Shown one piece after another: positions 45,288 through 54,040 of a stretch of 64,000 nt of DNA. The DNA is from Ruegeria spongiae (lineage in GTDB: Bacteria > Pseudomonadota > Alphaproteobacteria > Rhodobacterales > Rhodobacteraceae). Under the pieces are notes generated by a model. That model had not been told where the DNA came from and ran no database searches. It worked only from the letters and a program-made list of their open reading frames with translations. The position numbers were made by a program, and so were the translations under genes. The stretch covers positions 37,845 to 101,844 of the forward strand of contig NZ_JAMFMB010000018.1 in assembly GCF_023502395.1 (NCBI RefSeq), in the 5' to 3' direction. Within the stretch, counting starts at the first letter, position 1; each line of letters begins with the position of its first letter.

Positions 45288-46438
45288 CAGGGTCGGTCCT
45301 TTCGAATTGGCAGGCGGTCCCGCACCAGCTGGACCCAGAACTCTGCCCCGATGGGCAGAAGATCGTCGTTGAAATCATAATCGGAGGCGTGCAGCGGTTG
45401 CCCGTTTGGCCCGTCCTCACCATTACCAAGCAGCAGGAAGCAGCCCGGAACGGCGGCGCAGAACTGCGCGAAATCTTCAGAAAAGCTCATGGGCGGGCGG
45501 TTACGGATCAGATCGCGGCCTGCGGCTTCGGCGGCGCGATAGACCGCCTCGGCGGGGTCCGAAGCATTGATGGTCTCGACAAAATCGGTCTTGAACGACA
45601 CCACCGCCTCGACCCCATGCGCTGCCGCGACGCCTTCGGCGATCTGGCGCATGAACCTCTCGATCTCGGCGCGGTCCTGCGGCGCGCGGGCGCGAAAATC
45701 ACCCTTCAGCGTGGCCGTTCCGGGCAGGACATTGCGCTGCCCGTCGGCCAGAAACTCGGTGACCGACACCACAGCCCCCGCATCGGGCGCCAGTTTGCGC
45801 GCCACGATGGTCTGCAACGACAGTACCATTTCGGCCCCGACCGTGATCGCATCCACCCCGGCCTGCGGCATCGAGGCATGCCCCCCCTGCCCGTGAACGG
45901 TAATCTCGAACAGTGTTTCGCTGTTGCAGATGATCCCCGCCCGGGTCGAGATCTGGCCCACCGGCGCACCGGGCAGATTGTGAATGGCATAGACCTCGTC
46001 GATGGGAAACTGTTCCAGCACGCCGTCGTCGATCATCGCGCGCGCGCCCAGCCCGTGTTCCTCATTGGGTTGGAACAGGAACACCACGGTGCCGTCGAAC
46101 CCGCCCTCCTGCGCCAGCCGTTCGGCAGCGCCCAGCAGCATCGTCATGTGGCCATCATGGCCGCAGGCATGCATCACGCCCGGATTTTGCGAGGGATAGC
46201 CATGGCCAGAGGTCTCGGCGATCGGCAGCGCATCCATATCCGCGCGCAGCCCGATGGCGCGGTTGCCCTGCCCCCTCCGCAAGACACCGACGATCCCGAC
46301 CCCCTCATGCACGTCGATCCCAAGATGGCGCAGCGATTGCGCGACCTGCGCCTTTGTCCGCGCCTCCTGAAACCCCAGTTCGGGGTTGCGGTGAAAGTCG
46401 CGGCGCTGATCGGTCAGTCGGGAGTGAAAGTCGGACAT
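45287..46438 (-). CDS. M20D amidohydrolase
   Basis: The 383-aa enzyme is an M20D aminoacylase/carboxypeptidase. It has RRDFHRNPELGFQE near the start, the metal motif H90-ACGHDGH97 and FQPNEEHGLGA. Relatives remove acyl groups from amino acids. The start at 46438 is chosen since MSDFHSRLTDQRRDFHR fits the family; upstream codons do not. It heads the M20-M24-racemase operon and is divergent to the PLP lyase. Confidence 0.9.
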   Translation of the reverse strand: MSDFHSRLTDQRRDFHRNPELGFQEARTKAQVAQSLRHLGIDVHEGVGIVGVLRRGQGNRAIGLRADMDALPIAETSGHGYPSQNPGVMHACGHDGHMTMLLGAAERLAQEGGFDGTVVFLFQPNEEHGLGARAMIDDGVLEQFPIDEVYAIHNLPGAPVGQISTRAGIICNSETLFEITVHGQGGHASMPQAGVDAITVGAEMVLSLQTIVARKLAPDAGAVVSVTEFLADGQRNVLPGTATLKGDFRARAPQDRAEIERFMRQIAEGVAAAHGVEAVVSFKTDFVETINASDPAEAVYRAAEAAGRDLIRNRPPMSFSEDFAQFCAAVPGCFLLLGNGEDGPNGQPLHASDYDFNDDLLPIGAEFWVQLVRDRLPIRKDRP

Positions 46439-46541
46439 GGTGGCAGGTCTTTGGGTCTGTTGGGCAAAACGGCGAAGGTGAAACTGCCCGTTGGCGGAGA
46501 TTGCAGCGCACCATAGGACGAAATTGATTGCCTTTGCGGGA

Positions 46542-46574
46542 TTTGTCGACTTCTTTCGTGCCATGGACGACAAA
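46542..46574. promoter_or_regulatory. Inverted repeat in the divergent M20/PLP-lyase promoter
   Basis: TTTGTCG (46542-46548) and CGACAAA (46568-46574) form a perfect seven-base inverted repeat with a 19-base spacer. It lies between two divergent starts and is a candidate operator for both. Confidence 0.4.
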
Positions 46575-46616
46575 GTCCCGAAGACTTCTGAACGACACAA
46601 GGGCGGGCCCGCTGGC

Positions 46617-47666
46617 ATGACACATTCCGACAACATCGACTTTGACCCGGATTTCAACCGCGCCCTGAGCTTTTTCAGGACCCAGGACGCTTATACGACC
46701 TCGCCGCTGCTGCATTTGCAGGCATCGAACGGGCAGGAGGTTCTGGCCAAGGACGAAACCAGTCGCATGGGGCTGGGCGCGTTCAAGGCGCTTGGCGCGC
46801 CTTATGCGGTGGCGCGGATATTGCAGGCCGAATGGCTGGCCCGGACCGGCGAGACCCTGACGCTTGCGCGTCTGGGCGACGCGGATATCCGTGCCTTTGC
46901 CGCCACCCTCAGCTTTGTCTGCGCCAGCGCGGGCAATCACGGCATGGGCGTCGCGGCGGGTGCGCGCGCGATGGGCGCCAAGGCGCGGGTACATCTGGCC
47001 AATACCGTGCCCGAAGGCTTTGCCGAACGGCTGCGGGCTATGGGTGCCGAGGTTGTACGCTCGGGCGATGTGTATGACGACAGTGTCGCCGCCGCCATCA
47101 CCGATGCCGACAGCTCTGGCGCGATCCTGCTGGCGGATGGCACCTGGCCGGGCTACACCGAGATCCCCAAGCTGGTCATGGAAGGGTATTGCGTCATCGC
47201 CGAGGAGCTGCGCCAGGCTTTCGAGGCCTCCGGCACCTGGCCGACCCATGTGTATTTGCAGGCAGGCGTGGGTGGGCTAGCCGCCGCAATGGCCCACATG
47301 ATCCGCCTGAACTGGGCCGAGCAGCCGGAACTGATCGTTGTCGAACCCGAGGCCGCCCCCTGTCTGAAAGCCAGCCACATTGCCGGGCAGCCAACCCGGG
47401 CTGATGGGCCGGACTCGAATATGGGCCGGCTGGATTGCAAGGAACCCTCTATCGTCGCCTGGCACGTTCTGGAACGCTGCGGCGTGCGCTATGAAACGCT
47501 GACGGAAGAAGAAGGCAGCGCAGCCTCACACGCAGTAGGGGCCATGGGCGTCGCAACCACCCCGTCCGGTGCGGCGGGGTATGGCGCACTGCTCAAGCAT
47601 CCCCCGCAGACGGCTGACGACCACGCGATCCGGCCGCTTGTCATCCTGTCCGAAGGCCCCGCCTGA
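46617..47666 (+). CDS. Diaminopropionate ammonia-lyase-like PLP enzyme
   Basis: The 349-aa fold-type II PLP enzyme resembles diaminopropionate ammonia-lyase: DETSRMGLGAFKALGAPYAV holds the Schiff-base Lys, followed by CASAGNHGMGVAAGARAMG and QAGVGGLAAAMAH for phosphate binding. It would eliminate ammonia from a 2,3-diamino or hydroxy amino acid. The ATG at 46617 is chosen; an ATG at 46563 is possible but would overlap the inverted repeat. It faces the M20-M24-racemase operon. Confidence 0.87.
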   Translation: MTHSDNIDFDPDFNRALSFFRTQDAYTTSPLLHLQASNGQEVLAKDETSRMGLGAFKALGAPYAVARILQAEWLARTGETLTLARLGDADIRAFAATLSFVCASAGNHGMGVAAGARAMGAKARVHLANTVPEGFAERLRAMGAEVVRSGDVYDDSVAAAITDADSSGAILLADGTWPGYTEIPKLVMEGYCVIAEELRQAFEASGTWPTHVYLQAGVGGLAAAMAHMIRLNWAEQPELIVVEPEAAPCLKASHIAGQPTRADGPDSNMGRLDCKEPSIVAWHVLERCGVRYETLTEEEGSAASHAVGAMGVATTPSGAAGYGALLKHPPQTADDHAIRPLVILSEGPA

Positions 47667-47753
47667 CCAACCTGGGCAAGCACCAGCAACATTCTGACAC
47701 CTTCTGCCGCCACGTCCGCTGACGGGGGTAAAAATCGCCTTTCGAAAAAAAAG

Positions 47754-47828
47754 TGAACTATTTGGTTCAGCCGCCCTTGAAAACTGAACTGTCCTGTTTA
47801 GATCATGTGATGTGAACCAAACAGTTTA
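47754..47828. promoter_or_regulatory. Three operator-like repeats TGAAC-N6-GTTYA
   Basis: Copies at 47754-47769 (perfect dyad, GTTCA), 47785-47800 (GTTTA) and 47813-47828 (GTTTA) are spaced 31 and 28 bases apart. They surround a likely promoter of the small gene at 47843. The pattern fits cooperative binding of a dimeric repressor. Confidence 0.65.
47777..47804 (+). promoter_or_regulatory. Putative promoter of the 52-aa secreted peptide
   Basis: TTGAAA (47777-47782), a 16-base spacer and TAGATC (47799-47804) resemble a sigma-70 promoter. The middle operator-like repeat lies across it. Confidence 0.4.
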
Positions 47829-47842
47829 GAACGGAGAAGACG

Positions 47843-48001
47843 ATGAAACCCCTTTTGATTGCAGCCGCACTGATCCTGACAACTGCCGCAGCGCCCGCGA
47901 TGGCGGGTGGATTTCCGGTCGGCGGGATCGCGAAGACCTTCACATTTCCCGACACACCCAAACAGCCGGTGACCAAAACCGTCACCGTTCTGAAACCCTG
48001 A
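47843..48001 (+). CDS. Tiny secreted protein, 52 aa
   Basis: This short gene reads as a signal peptide (MKPLLIAAALILTTAAAPAM, cleavage after AMA) and a mature part of about 31 residues rich in Pro, Thr and Lys (GGFPVGGIAK and PVTKTVTVLKP). GGAGAAG precedes the ATG. It has its own operator-flanked promoter and a strong terminator, which argues that it is real despite its size. Function is unknown. Confidence 0.7.
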   Translation: MKPLLIAAALILTTAAAPAMAGGFPVGGIAKTFTFPDTPKQPVTKTVTVLKP

Positions 48002-48025
48002 CCCAACGACCCTCCCCCGGCCACG

Positions 48026-48066
48026 CTGCGCCCTCGTCTTTCCCCTGACGGGGGCGCAGTTTTTTT
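48026..48066 (+). terminator. Terminator of the 52-aa gene
   Basis: A long stem CTGCGCCC-T-CGTC / GACG-G-GGGCGCAG with an eight-base loop is followed by seven T (48060-48066). It begins 25 bases after the stop. Confidence 0.9.
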
Positions 48067-48129
48067 GAATCTTCCTTTGCCCAATCACCCTGTCGGCGGC
48101 GCCGCGTCGCGCCCCGACCACGCGCCCAC

Positions 48130-48171
48130 GAAACAAACAAAGGCCCGCCAGCATTTCTGCCAGCGGGCCTT
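48130..48171 (-). terminator. Terminator of sodB
   Basis: On the minus strand a perfect nine-base stem AAGGCCCGC/GCGGGCCTT is followed by a T-rich tail (48130-48139). It starts 36 bases after the sodB stop. Confidence 0.85.
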
Positions 48172-48207
48172 GTCTGAATTCTCGCGAAGTCGCCGTCGTG
48201 ATCCGGA

Positions 48208-48807
48208 TTACATCCGGCTGGCGACGTTTTCCCAGTTCACCAGATTGTCGAGGAAGTTCGACAGGTAGGCGGGGCGCTTGTTGCGGAAATCGATGTAATA
48301 GCTGTGTTCCCACACATCGCAGCCCAGAAGCGCGGTCTGACCGAAGCAGAGCGGGTTCACCCCGTTCTCGGTCTTGGTCACGGCCAGCGAGCCATCCGCG
48401 TTCTTGACCAGCCAGGCCCAGCCCGAGCCGAACTGACCGGCACCGGCGGCGCTGAACTGCGACTTGAATTCATCGACCGAGCCGAAGCTCTCTGCCAACG
48501 CGCTTTCCAGCTCACCCGGCATCGCATTGCCGCCGGGGCCCATCATCTCCCAGAACTGGTTGTGGTTCCACAGCTGGCTGATGTTGTTGAAGATGCCGTT
48601 CTGCGCCACGGAGCCTGCGTCATAGGTGCCGGTGATGATCTCTTCCAGCGACTTGCCGTCCCACTCGGTGCCCGCGATCAGCTTGTTGCCATTGTCGACA
48701 TAAGCCTTGTGGTGCAGGTCATGGTGATATTCCAGCGTTTCCGCCGACATGCCTTTGGCAGCCAGAGCGTCATGTGCATAGGGAAGATCAGGAAGTTCAA
48801 AAGCCAT
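48208..48807 (-). CDS. sodB: Superoxide dismutase (Fe/Mn type)
   Basis: The 199-aa enzyme converts superoxide to peroxide and oxygen. The first metal His lies in LEYHHDLHHKAYV (about 28), and DVWEHSYYIDF supplies the Asp and last His near 161-165. Residues such as NHNQFWEMMGP and FGSGWAWLV are SodB-like; iron is the likely metal. It is a single gene with its own terminator. Confidence 0.96.
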   Translation of the reverse strand: MAFELPDLPYAHDALAAKGMSAETLEYHHDLHHKAYVDNGNKLIAGTEWDGKSLEEIITGTYDAGSVAQNGIFNNISQLWNHNQFWEMMGPGGNAMPGELESALAESFGSVDEFKSQFSAAGAGQFGSGWAWLVKNADGSLAVTKTENGVNPLCFGQTALLGCDVWEHSYYIDFRNKRPAYLSNFLDNLVNWENVASRM

Positions 48808-49018
48808 CGTGGACCCCTGTTGAAAATGAATGTTGCGGTTCCACAGGTTACATGCGGCGGTGGTGCCCGCAGGTCAAGAGCGGATGGCGAAAACAAGCGC
48901 GGATCACTTACGAAAACGAGGGAGCGCCTTGCTGTGCGACCCTCGCCAGTTTCCAGTTGTTACGCTACCAAATCGCCGTCAGGGCTGAGCCTTACATCAC
49001 GGAAAGGGATTGCAGTGC

Positions 49019-49432
49019 TCACTTGTTCTTGGAAATTTTGCACTTCCCGTGCCCGCTCGGGCGGTTGTCCGTGCCAGAAATACTTGCCCGTGTGCTGACT
49101 TTGGCCTTCGAGGTATCAAGGGTCGCACTGTACTTTCCGGTATACGAACCCTGACGCGCCTCGATGTTCCTCAATGTCCATTTCAGCTTGTATTTACCGT
49201 TCTTGACCGACCGGACGGTGGCGGGAATTGGGCCGCCTTTCACATGTTTCACGATCGCGTCGATCACCATGACCGATTGATCGGCATCATCGACCAGAAA
49301 GACCATGCGCTCAGAAATCCAGCCATATTTCTCCTGGCTGCCAATTTCGCAATCATAGACAGTCTGCCCGGCAAACGCCCCATTTGCCAGCAACAACGCA
49401 CCCGTAACGATAGATAATCTCAACTGGTTCAC
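49019..49432 (-). CDS. Secreted protein of unknown function
   Basis: The 137-aa product has a signal peptide (MNQLRLSIVTGALLLANGAF, cleavage near AFA-G). The mature part has two cysteines (YDCEIG and GKCKI), is basic near the C-terminus and beta-rich. The start is GTG at 49432 with GAGGGAGAG upstream. No family recognised. Confidence 0.72.
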   Translation of the reverse strand: MNQLRLSIVTGALLLANGAFAGQTVYDCEIGSQEKYGWISERMVFLVDDADQSVMVIDAIVKHVKGGPIPATVRSVKNGKYKLKWTLRNIEARQGSYTGKYSATLDTSKAKVSTRASISGTDNRPSGHGKCKISKNK

Positions 49433-49538
49433 AGCTACTCTCCCTCAAATTGAGTAACCGCTCTATCCATCACTTGAAGGGCCCGCAACCCCGAAACATC
49501 AGACTTGCCCAGGGGTCAATCTAACTGCCGCCATAGGT

Positions 49539-50105
49539 TCAGAGCACCCCGACCTCGCTGCCCGGCTGCGCCGCGACCTTGAGCAGCTTGAACACGTAAT
49601 CGGCAACCGAGCGGAAACAGACGATGCGGAACGCGCCGTCCTCTTCCATCCAGAATGCGGCTGCTACCTGTGCCAAGCGGGTGCGGCGGAAATCGCCGGG
49701 TTTGAATGCCCCGTCACTCAGATCGACCGGTGCGAGCTTCGCCACGACCTCGCGCGCATGGGTGCCCGAGACCCGGAATACCGCGCGCGCATCCGAGACA
49801 TTGACCGCAAGCGCATGGCTGTTGCCAAGCGCCTTGACCATCCCGGCAAGTTTATCCTCGACCTCGGCATAGGGCACCAGAACCAGCACCTCGTCCGGCG
49901 ACATCCAGCACAGCCCGCTGTCATCCGTAACATGTGCTTTGCGCGGGCCGGGCATCTGCTGGTCGGTTGCGGCCGCCGCGGCCTTGGCCAGCCCCTTCTC
50001 ATCCAGATCGCCACGCAGGGTGATCATGCCTTGCAGGCCCAGCTCTTCGATGGTTGCGATGCCGTCATAGCGGGCGCCGTTCAATGCGCTGATGGGTTCA
50101 GACAT
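49539..50105 (-). CDS. soxG: Sarcosine oxidase gamma subunit, copy 2
   Basis: The 188-aa gamma subunit shows VNVSDARAVFRVSGTHAREV, then LAPVDLSDGAF and FRSVADYVFKLL as in copy 1 (FRSMAASLV). It overlaps the soxA stop by eight bases, as in copy 1. It closes the second sox operon. Confidence 0.92.
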   Translation of the reverse strand: MSEPISALNGARYDGIATIEELGLQGMITLRGDLDEKGLAKAAAAATDQQMPGPRKAHVTDDSGLCWMSPDEVLVLVPYAEVEDKLAGMVKALGNSHALAVNVSDARAVFRVSGTHAREVVAKLAPVDLSDGAFKPGDFRRTRLAQVAAAFWMEEDGAFRIVCFRSVADYVFKLLKVAAQPGSEVGVL

Positions 50106-53100
50106 TCTGCTTCTCCCCGTCCTTGTCGAAAAAGACCGGATCTACGATCTTGGCCTTGTAACTCTTGCCGTCGGTTCCGGGGATCTCGATCACTTCGCCC
50201 ATCCGGTCGGGACCGTGTTTCACCAGACCCATGGCAATACCGCGATCCAGATTGGCCGAGTAATAGGTCGAGGTCACGCGCCCGATCATGTTGCGTTGCC
50301 CGTTGGCATTGGTCCCCTCGCCCACCGCATAGGCGCCGTCGGGCAGAACCGATCCATCCACAGTCTCAAGACCCACCAGTTTCCAGCGGTCCGGGTCGGC
50401 CATATGGCTGCGTTGCTGCGCACGCTTGCCCAGGTAATCCTCTTTCTTTTTGGACAGTGCCCAATGCAGGCCAAGATCCTGCGGGATCACCGTGCCATCG
50501 GTCTCGTCCCCGATCATGATGAACCCCTTTTCGGCGCGCAGGATGTGCAGACATTCCGTGCCGTAGGGCATCACACCGAACTCTTTCCCCGCCTCCGTCA
50601 ACGCGTCCCAGAACGCCTGCCCCCGAGAGGCGGCAACCGCGATCTCATAGCTGAGCTCGCCCGAGAACGAGATGCGGTAAGCACGGCAGTCAAAACCACC
50701 GATCTGACCGTCGCGCCATTCCATGAATGGCAACGCCTCTTTGCTGACATCCATGCCGCCGAGTTTTTCCAATACTTTGCGCGCATTGGGGCCGACAACC
50801 GCGACTTGAGCGTATTGCTCGGTCACGTTGGCGACATAGACCTTCCAGTCCCACCACTCGGTCTGCAGCCACTCTTCCATATGGGCGTGAATACGCTCGG
50901 CGCCCCCTGTGGTTGTGTGACACAGCCAGGTATCTTCGTCGATACGGGCAACCACCCCGTCGTCGATGAGGAAGCCGTTTTCGGAACACATCAGCCCATA
51001 GCGGCATTTGCCGGGTTTCAGGGTGGACATCATGTTGGTGTACATCATGTCCAGGAACCGCCCCGCATCCGGGCCCTTGACGATCAGCTTGCCCAGCGTG
51101 GATGCGTCAAGCAGACCAAGGTTTTCGCGGGTGTTCTTCACCTCGCGGTTCACCGCTGCCTCAACGCTTTCGCCAGGGAGCTGATAGGCATAGGGGCGCC
51201 GCCAATGACCGACCGGCTCCCAATCGGCGCCATTCCTGTCGTGCCAGTCATGCAGCGGCGTGCGGCGGATCGGCTGGAACACCTCGCCGCGCGCTTCGCC
51301 GCCAATGGCCCCCATTGAAATCGGGGTATAGGGCGGGCGGAAGGTGGTGGTGCCGACCTGCGGGATTTCGGCATTCAGCGCATCAGCAAGAATCGCCAGA
51401 CCGTTGATATTGCTCAACTTACCTTGATCTGTTGCCATGCCGAGCGTGGTATAGCGCTTGGTATGCTCAACGCTCTCATATCCCTCGCGGGCGGCCAGTT
51501 GCACGTCCGAGACCTTCACGTCATTCTGGAAATCCAGCCATGATTTCACCCGCAAAGGCGTATCGGCATTGGCAGGCATCAGCCAGACCGGCTCCATCGG
51601 CAGCTCAGCGGCGCTCTCGCCCAGTGGAGCCTTGGGCCGCTTGGCCTTGCCGCCCGCCGCTTTTGCCGCAGCCAGACCGGCGGCATTGGCATCACTGAGG
51701 GTCTCGCCCAGCGCCAGCGCGCCATTGGCCGCTCCCGCAACGCTCACAAAGCCCGCGCCATCCGCGCCCAGCGGCGGGCGGTCGGGGTCGGGGCGGAAAT
51801 GGGCCTGCGCGTCATCCCAGATCAGCTTGCCGCCGCAATGGGACCACAGATGCACCACGGGCGACCAGCCACCGGACATGGCCACCGCGTCACACGACAC
51901 CTCGTCGCGCGCACCACCGATCCCCTCCTGGTTGCAGATTGAGACTTTCTTAACACGTTTACCGCCCGAGACCTTGGCGATGGCTTTGCCCGGATCGACG
52001 CGGATGCCCAGCGCCCGCACCTCATCGGCCAGAGCGCCGCCGCCCGAAGCGCGCGCATCGAGAATGCGCAGCACGTCGACACCGGCGTTTTTCAGTGTGA
52101 TCGCGGTGCGATAGGCGTCGTCGTTATTGGTCGCAACAACCACCCGCTCGCCGGGAGTCACGCCCCAGTTCACCACATAGTCGCGCATGGCCGAGGCCAG
52201 CATCACACCGGGCACGTCATTGCCCGCAAAGGACAAAGGCCGCTCGATCGCACCGGTGGCGGTCACGATCTGCTTGGCACGGATGCGCCACAACCGGTGG
52301 CGTGGGCCTGCAACCTGCGGCGCGTGATCGGTCAGGCGCTCATACGCCAGCGCATAGCCGTGGTCATAGATCCCCGCCCCCATGCAGCGCAGGCGCATCG
52401 TGACATTGTCCATTGTCTCCAGTTCGGAAACGATTTGTTCCACGAACTTATCCACAGGTCCCTCATCGATGGTTCCGCCATCGACCGGGGCGCGTCCGCC
52501 CCAATGGGCGGTTTGTTCGACCAGCAATACCTTGACACCAGTCAGCGCCGCCGCCTTGGCCGCCTGCAGTCCTGCCACGCCGCCGCCGATGATCAACACA
52601 TCGGTAAAGGCATAGAAATGCTCATAGGTGTCGGCATCGCGTGTCTCGGCATCGGGCGCTTTGCCCAGGCCTGCGGATTTGCGGATGAACGGCTCGTAGA
52701 CGTGTTTCCAGAACGGCTGCGGATGGATGAACATCTTGTAGTAGAAGCCCGCAGGCAGGAACCGCGCGAATGCCGTGTTCACCGCCCCGATATCGAAATC
52801 GAGGTTCGGCCAGTGGTTCTGCGACTTCGCGCTCAAACCCTCGAACAGCTCGGTCGTGGTGGCGCGCTGGTTCGGCTCGAACCGGCTGCCCTCGCCCAGG
52901 CCCACCAGCGCGTTGGGCTCTTCAGCGCCGCTTGCCACGACACCACGCGGGCGGTGATATTTGAACGACCGGCCCATCATCATCTGATCATTGGCCAGCA
53001 GCGCCGAGGCCAGCGTGTCACCGGCAAAGCCGCGCATGGTGGTGCCGTTGAAGCTGAAACTGACCTGTTTGGTCCGGTCGATCAGGCGGCCGAGTTTGGA

Positions 53101-53115
53101 AAGACGGGTGCTCAT
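50098..53115 (-). CDS. soxA: Sarcosine oxidase alpha subunit, copy 2
   Basis: The 1005-aa alpha subunit has the ferredoxin-like N-terminus, an oxidoreductase domain with GGGVAGLQAAKAAA near 175 and a GcvT-like C-terminal domain (about 620-1000). It is 28 residues longer than copy 1 and differs in many places, so the pair is not a recent duplication. A perfect DnaA box (52448-52456) lies inside the gene. Confidence 0.95.
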   Translation of the reverse strand: MSTRLSKLGRLIDRTKQVSFSFNGTTMRGFAGDTLASALLANDQMMMGRSFKYHRPRGVVASGAEEPNALVGLGEGSRFEPNQRATTTELFEGLSAKSQNHWPNLDFDIGAVNTAFARFLPAGFYYKMFIHPQPFWKHVYEPFIRKSAGLGKAPDAETRDADTYEHFYAFTDVLIIGGGVAGLQAAKAAALTGVKVLLVEQTAHWGGRAPVDGGTIDEGPVDKFVEQIVSELETMDNVTMRLRCMGAGIYDHGYALAYERLTDHAPQVAGPRHRLWRIRAKQIVTATGAIERPLSFAGNDVPGVMLASAMRDYVVNWGVTPGERVVVATNNDDAYRTAITLKNAGVDVLRILDARASGGGALADEVRALGIRVDPGKAIAKVSGGKRVKKVSICNQEGIGGARDEVSCDAVAMSGGWSPVVHLWSHCGGKLIWDDAQAHFRPDPDRPPLGADGAGFVSVAGAANGALALGETLSDANAAGLAAAKAAGGKAKRPKAPLGESAAELPMEPVWLMPANADTPLRVKSWLDFQNDVKVSDVQLAAREGYESVEHTKRYTTLGMATDQGKLSNINGLAILADALNAEIPQVGTTTFRPPYTPISMGAIGGEARGEVFQPIRRTPLHDWHDRNGADWEPVGHWRRPYAYQLPGESVEAAVNREVKNTRENLGLLDASTLGKLIVKGPDAGRFLDMMYTNMMSTLKPGKCRYGLMCSENGFLIDDGVVARIDEDTWLCHTTTGGAERIHAHMEEWLQTEWWDWKVYVANVTEQYAQVAVVGPNARKVLEKLGGMDVSKEALPFMEWRDGQIGGFDCRAYRISFSGELSYEIAVAASRGQAFWDALTEAGKEFGVMPYGTECLHILRAEKGFIMIGDETDGTVIPQDLGLHWALSKKKEDYLGKRAQQRSHMADPDRWKLVGLETVDGSVLPDGAYAVGEGTNANGQRNMIGRVTSTYYSANLDRGIAMGLVKHGPDRMGEVIEIPGTDGKSYKAKIVDPVFFDKDGEKQNV
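52448..52456 (+). promoter_or_regulatory. DnaA box TTATCCACA inside soxA2
   Basis: A perfect 9-mer within coding sequence, 1.5 kb from two more in the soxB-soxD insert. In a gene it may be chance, or part of a DnaA-binding cluster. Confidence 0.3.
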
Positions 53116-53165
53116 TTATGCGGACCTTTCGCAGAGGGAGGTCGGAAGGGAGAGGTGGCCGGACA

Positions 53166-53495
53166 TCAGGAGAATTCCCTCCAGACCCAGCCGGGTCGCT
53201 TGGCGGTGATGGCGTCGCGGATATCTTTTGGCGGCTCGGTGGTCTGGGCCCGATAGGTGCCGAACACCTCAAGCGTCGCCGTGCAACGCGCCGCGTGGAA
53301 CCATTTGCCGCAACCGTTGGCGTGCTGCCAGCGCTCGAAATGCACGCCCTTGGGGTTCTCGCGCATGAAGAGATAATCGTGGAACTGATCGTCATCCGAT
53401 CCGGGTCCAAAGCGTTTGATATGCGCCTCGCCACCGGCGTGCAGTTCCGTTTCCTCGGCATCGACGCCGCAACAGGGGCAATGAAGGATCAGCAT
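53166..53495 (-). CDS. soxD: Sarcosine oxidase delta subunit, copy 2
   Basis: The 109-aa zinc subunit starts MLILHCPCCGVDAEETELHA, with further ligands in HANGCGKWFHAARC. The ATG at 53495 has AAAGGATGACGAG upstream; longer starts give no family match. It begins five bases after the TfoX-like stop and ends 50 bases before soxA. Confidence 0.93.
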   Translation of the reverse strand: MLILHCPCCGVDAEETELHAGGEAHIKRFGPGSDDDQFHDYLFMRENPKGVHFERWQHANGCGKWFHAARCTATLEVFGTYRAQTTEPPKDIRDAITAKRPGWVWREFS

Positions 53496-53499
53496 CTCG

Positions 53500-53829
53500 T
53501 CATCCTTTCGGCGGTAGGCTGGCGGCATTGGCCAGCGACATTTCGGTCAGTTTGGCGCGCAGGTCTGCATCCTCGAAGCCGCCCTCGTCCAGTTCCACCA
53601 TCCCGCCCATCGGGCGACCGGTGAAGCTGAGCGGCTGCGCGCCTGCCTCCAGCGCCTCGGCCTCGCGGGGCTTGCCGGGGCGGTACATGGCGAAATCCTT
53701 GTGGACGCCGCAGACCATGTGGCCATGCAGCAGAAAACAAAGCCCGCCGAACATCTTCTTCTCGGAGAGGTCCGGTTCAACGCCCAGATCAGCGCGCATG
53801 AGGTCGGCCATGGCTTCGGAATAGGGCAT
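53500..53829 (-). CDS. TfoX N-terminal domain protein
   Basis: The 109-aa protein has the TfoX-N pattern KKMFGGLCFLLHGHMVCGV and a later PMGGMVELD. TfoX relatives were first linked to competence, but the short single-domain form is of unknown role. It lies inside the second sox operon, directly before soxD on the same strand, so it is probably expressed with soxD, soxA and soxG. Confidence 0.85.
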   Translation of the reverse strand: MPYSEAMADLMRADLGVEPDLSEKKMFGGLCFLLHGHMVCGVHKDFAMYRPGKPREAEALEAGAQPLSFTGRPMGGMVELDEGGFEDADLRAKLTEMSLANAASLPPKG

Positions 53830-53900
53830 CTAGCAGCACTCCCTAAATACAAGCCGGCGAAACATACACTGAACACTCAAAAAATGTTCGCGATTTAGAC

Positions 53901-53909
53901 TGTGGATAA
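53901..53909 (-). promoter_or_regulatory. DnaA box
   Basis: Perfect TTATCCACA on the minus strand, 72 bases upstream of the TfoX-like start. Confidence 0.4.
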
Positions 53910-54031
53910 GATGTGGACACTCTGGTGCCCAATCCACGAAATATGCGAATTTTCTTCGGGAGAAACATATATATGGGAAGCTAGATAATTTCTTCTTACT
54001 TTCCCCATTAGAACCCCTGCTTATCAACAAG

Positions 54032-54040
54032 TTATCCACA
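54032..54040 (+). promoter_or_regulatory. DnaA box
   Basis: Perfect TTATCCACA, 78 bases upstream of the 94-aa gene, with the near-match TTATCAACA just before it. Confidence 0.4.

Noticed and set aside
43371..47666. Ectoine/hydroxyectoine degradation operon
   Set aside because: M24, racemase-like and PLP families fit in part, but no EutC, EutE/DoeB, UehABC or EnuR genes are visible, and the deacylase is M20D. Kept only as a parallel.
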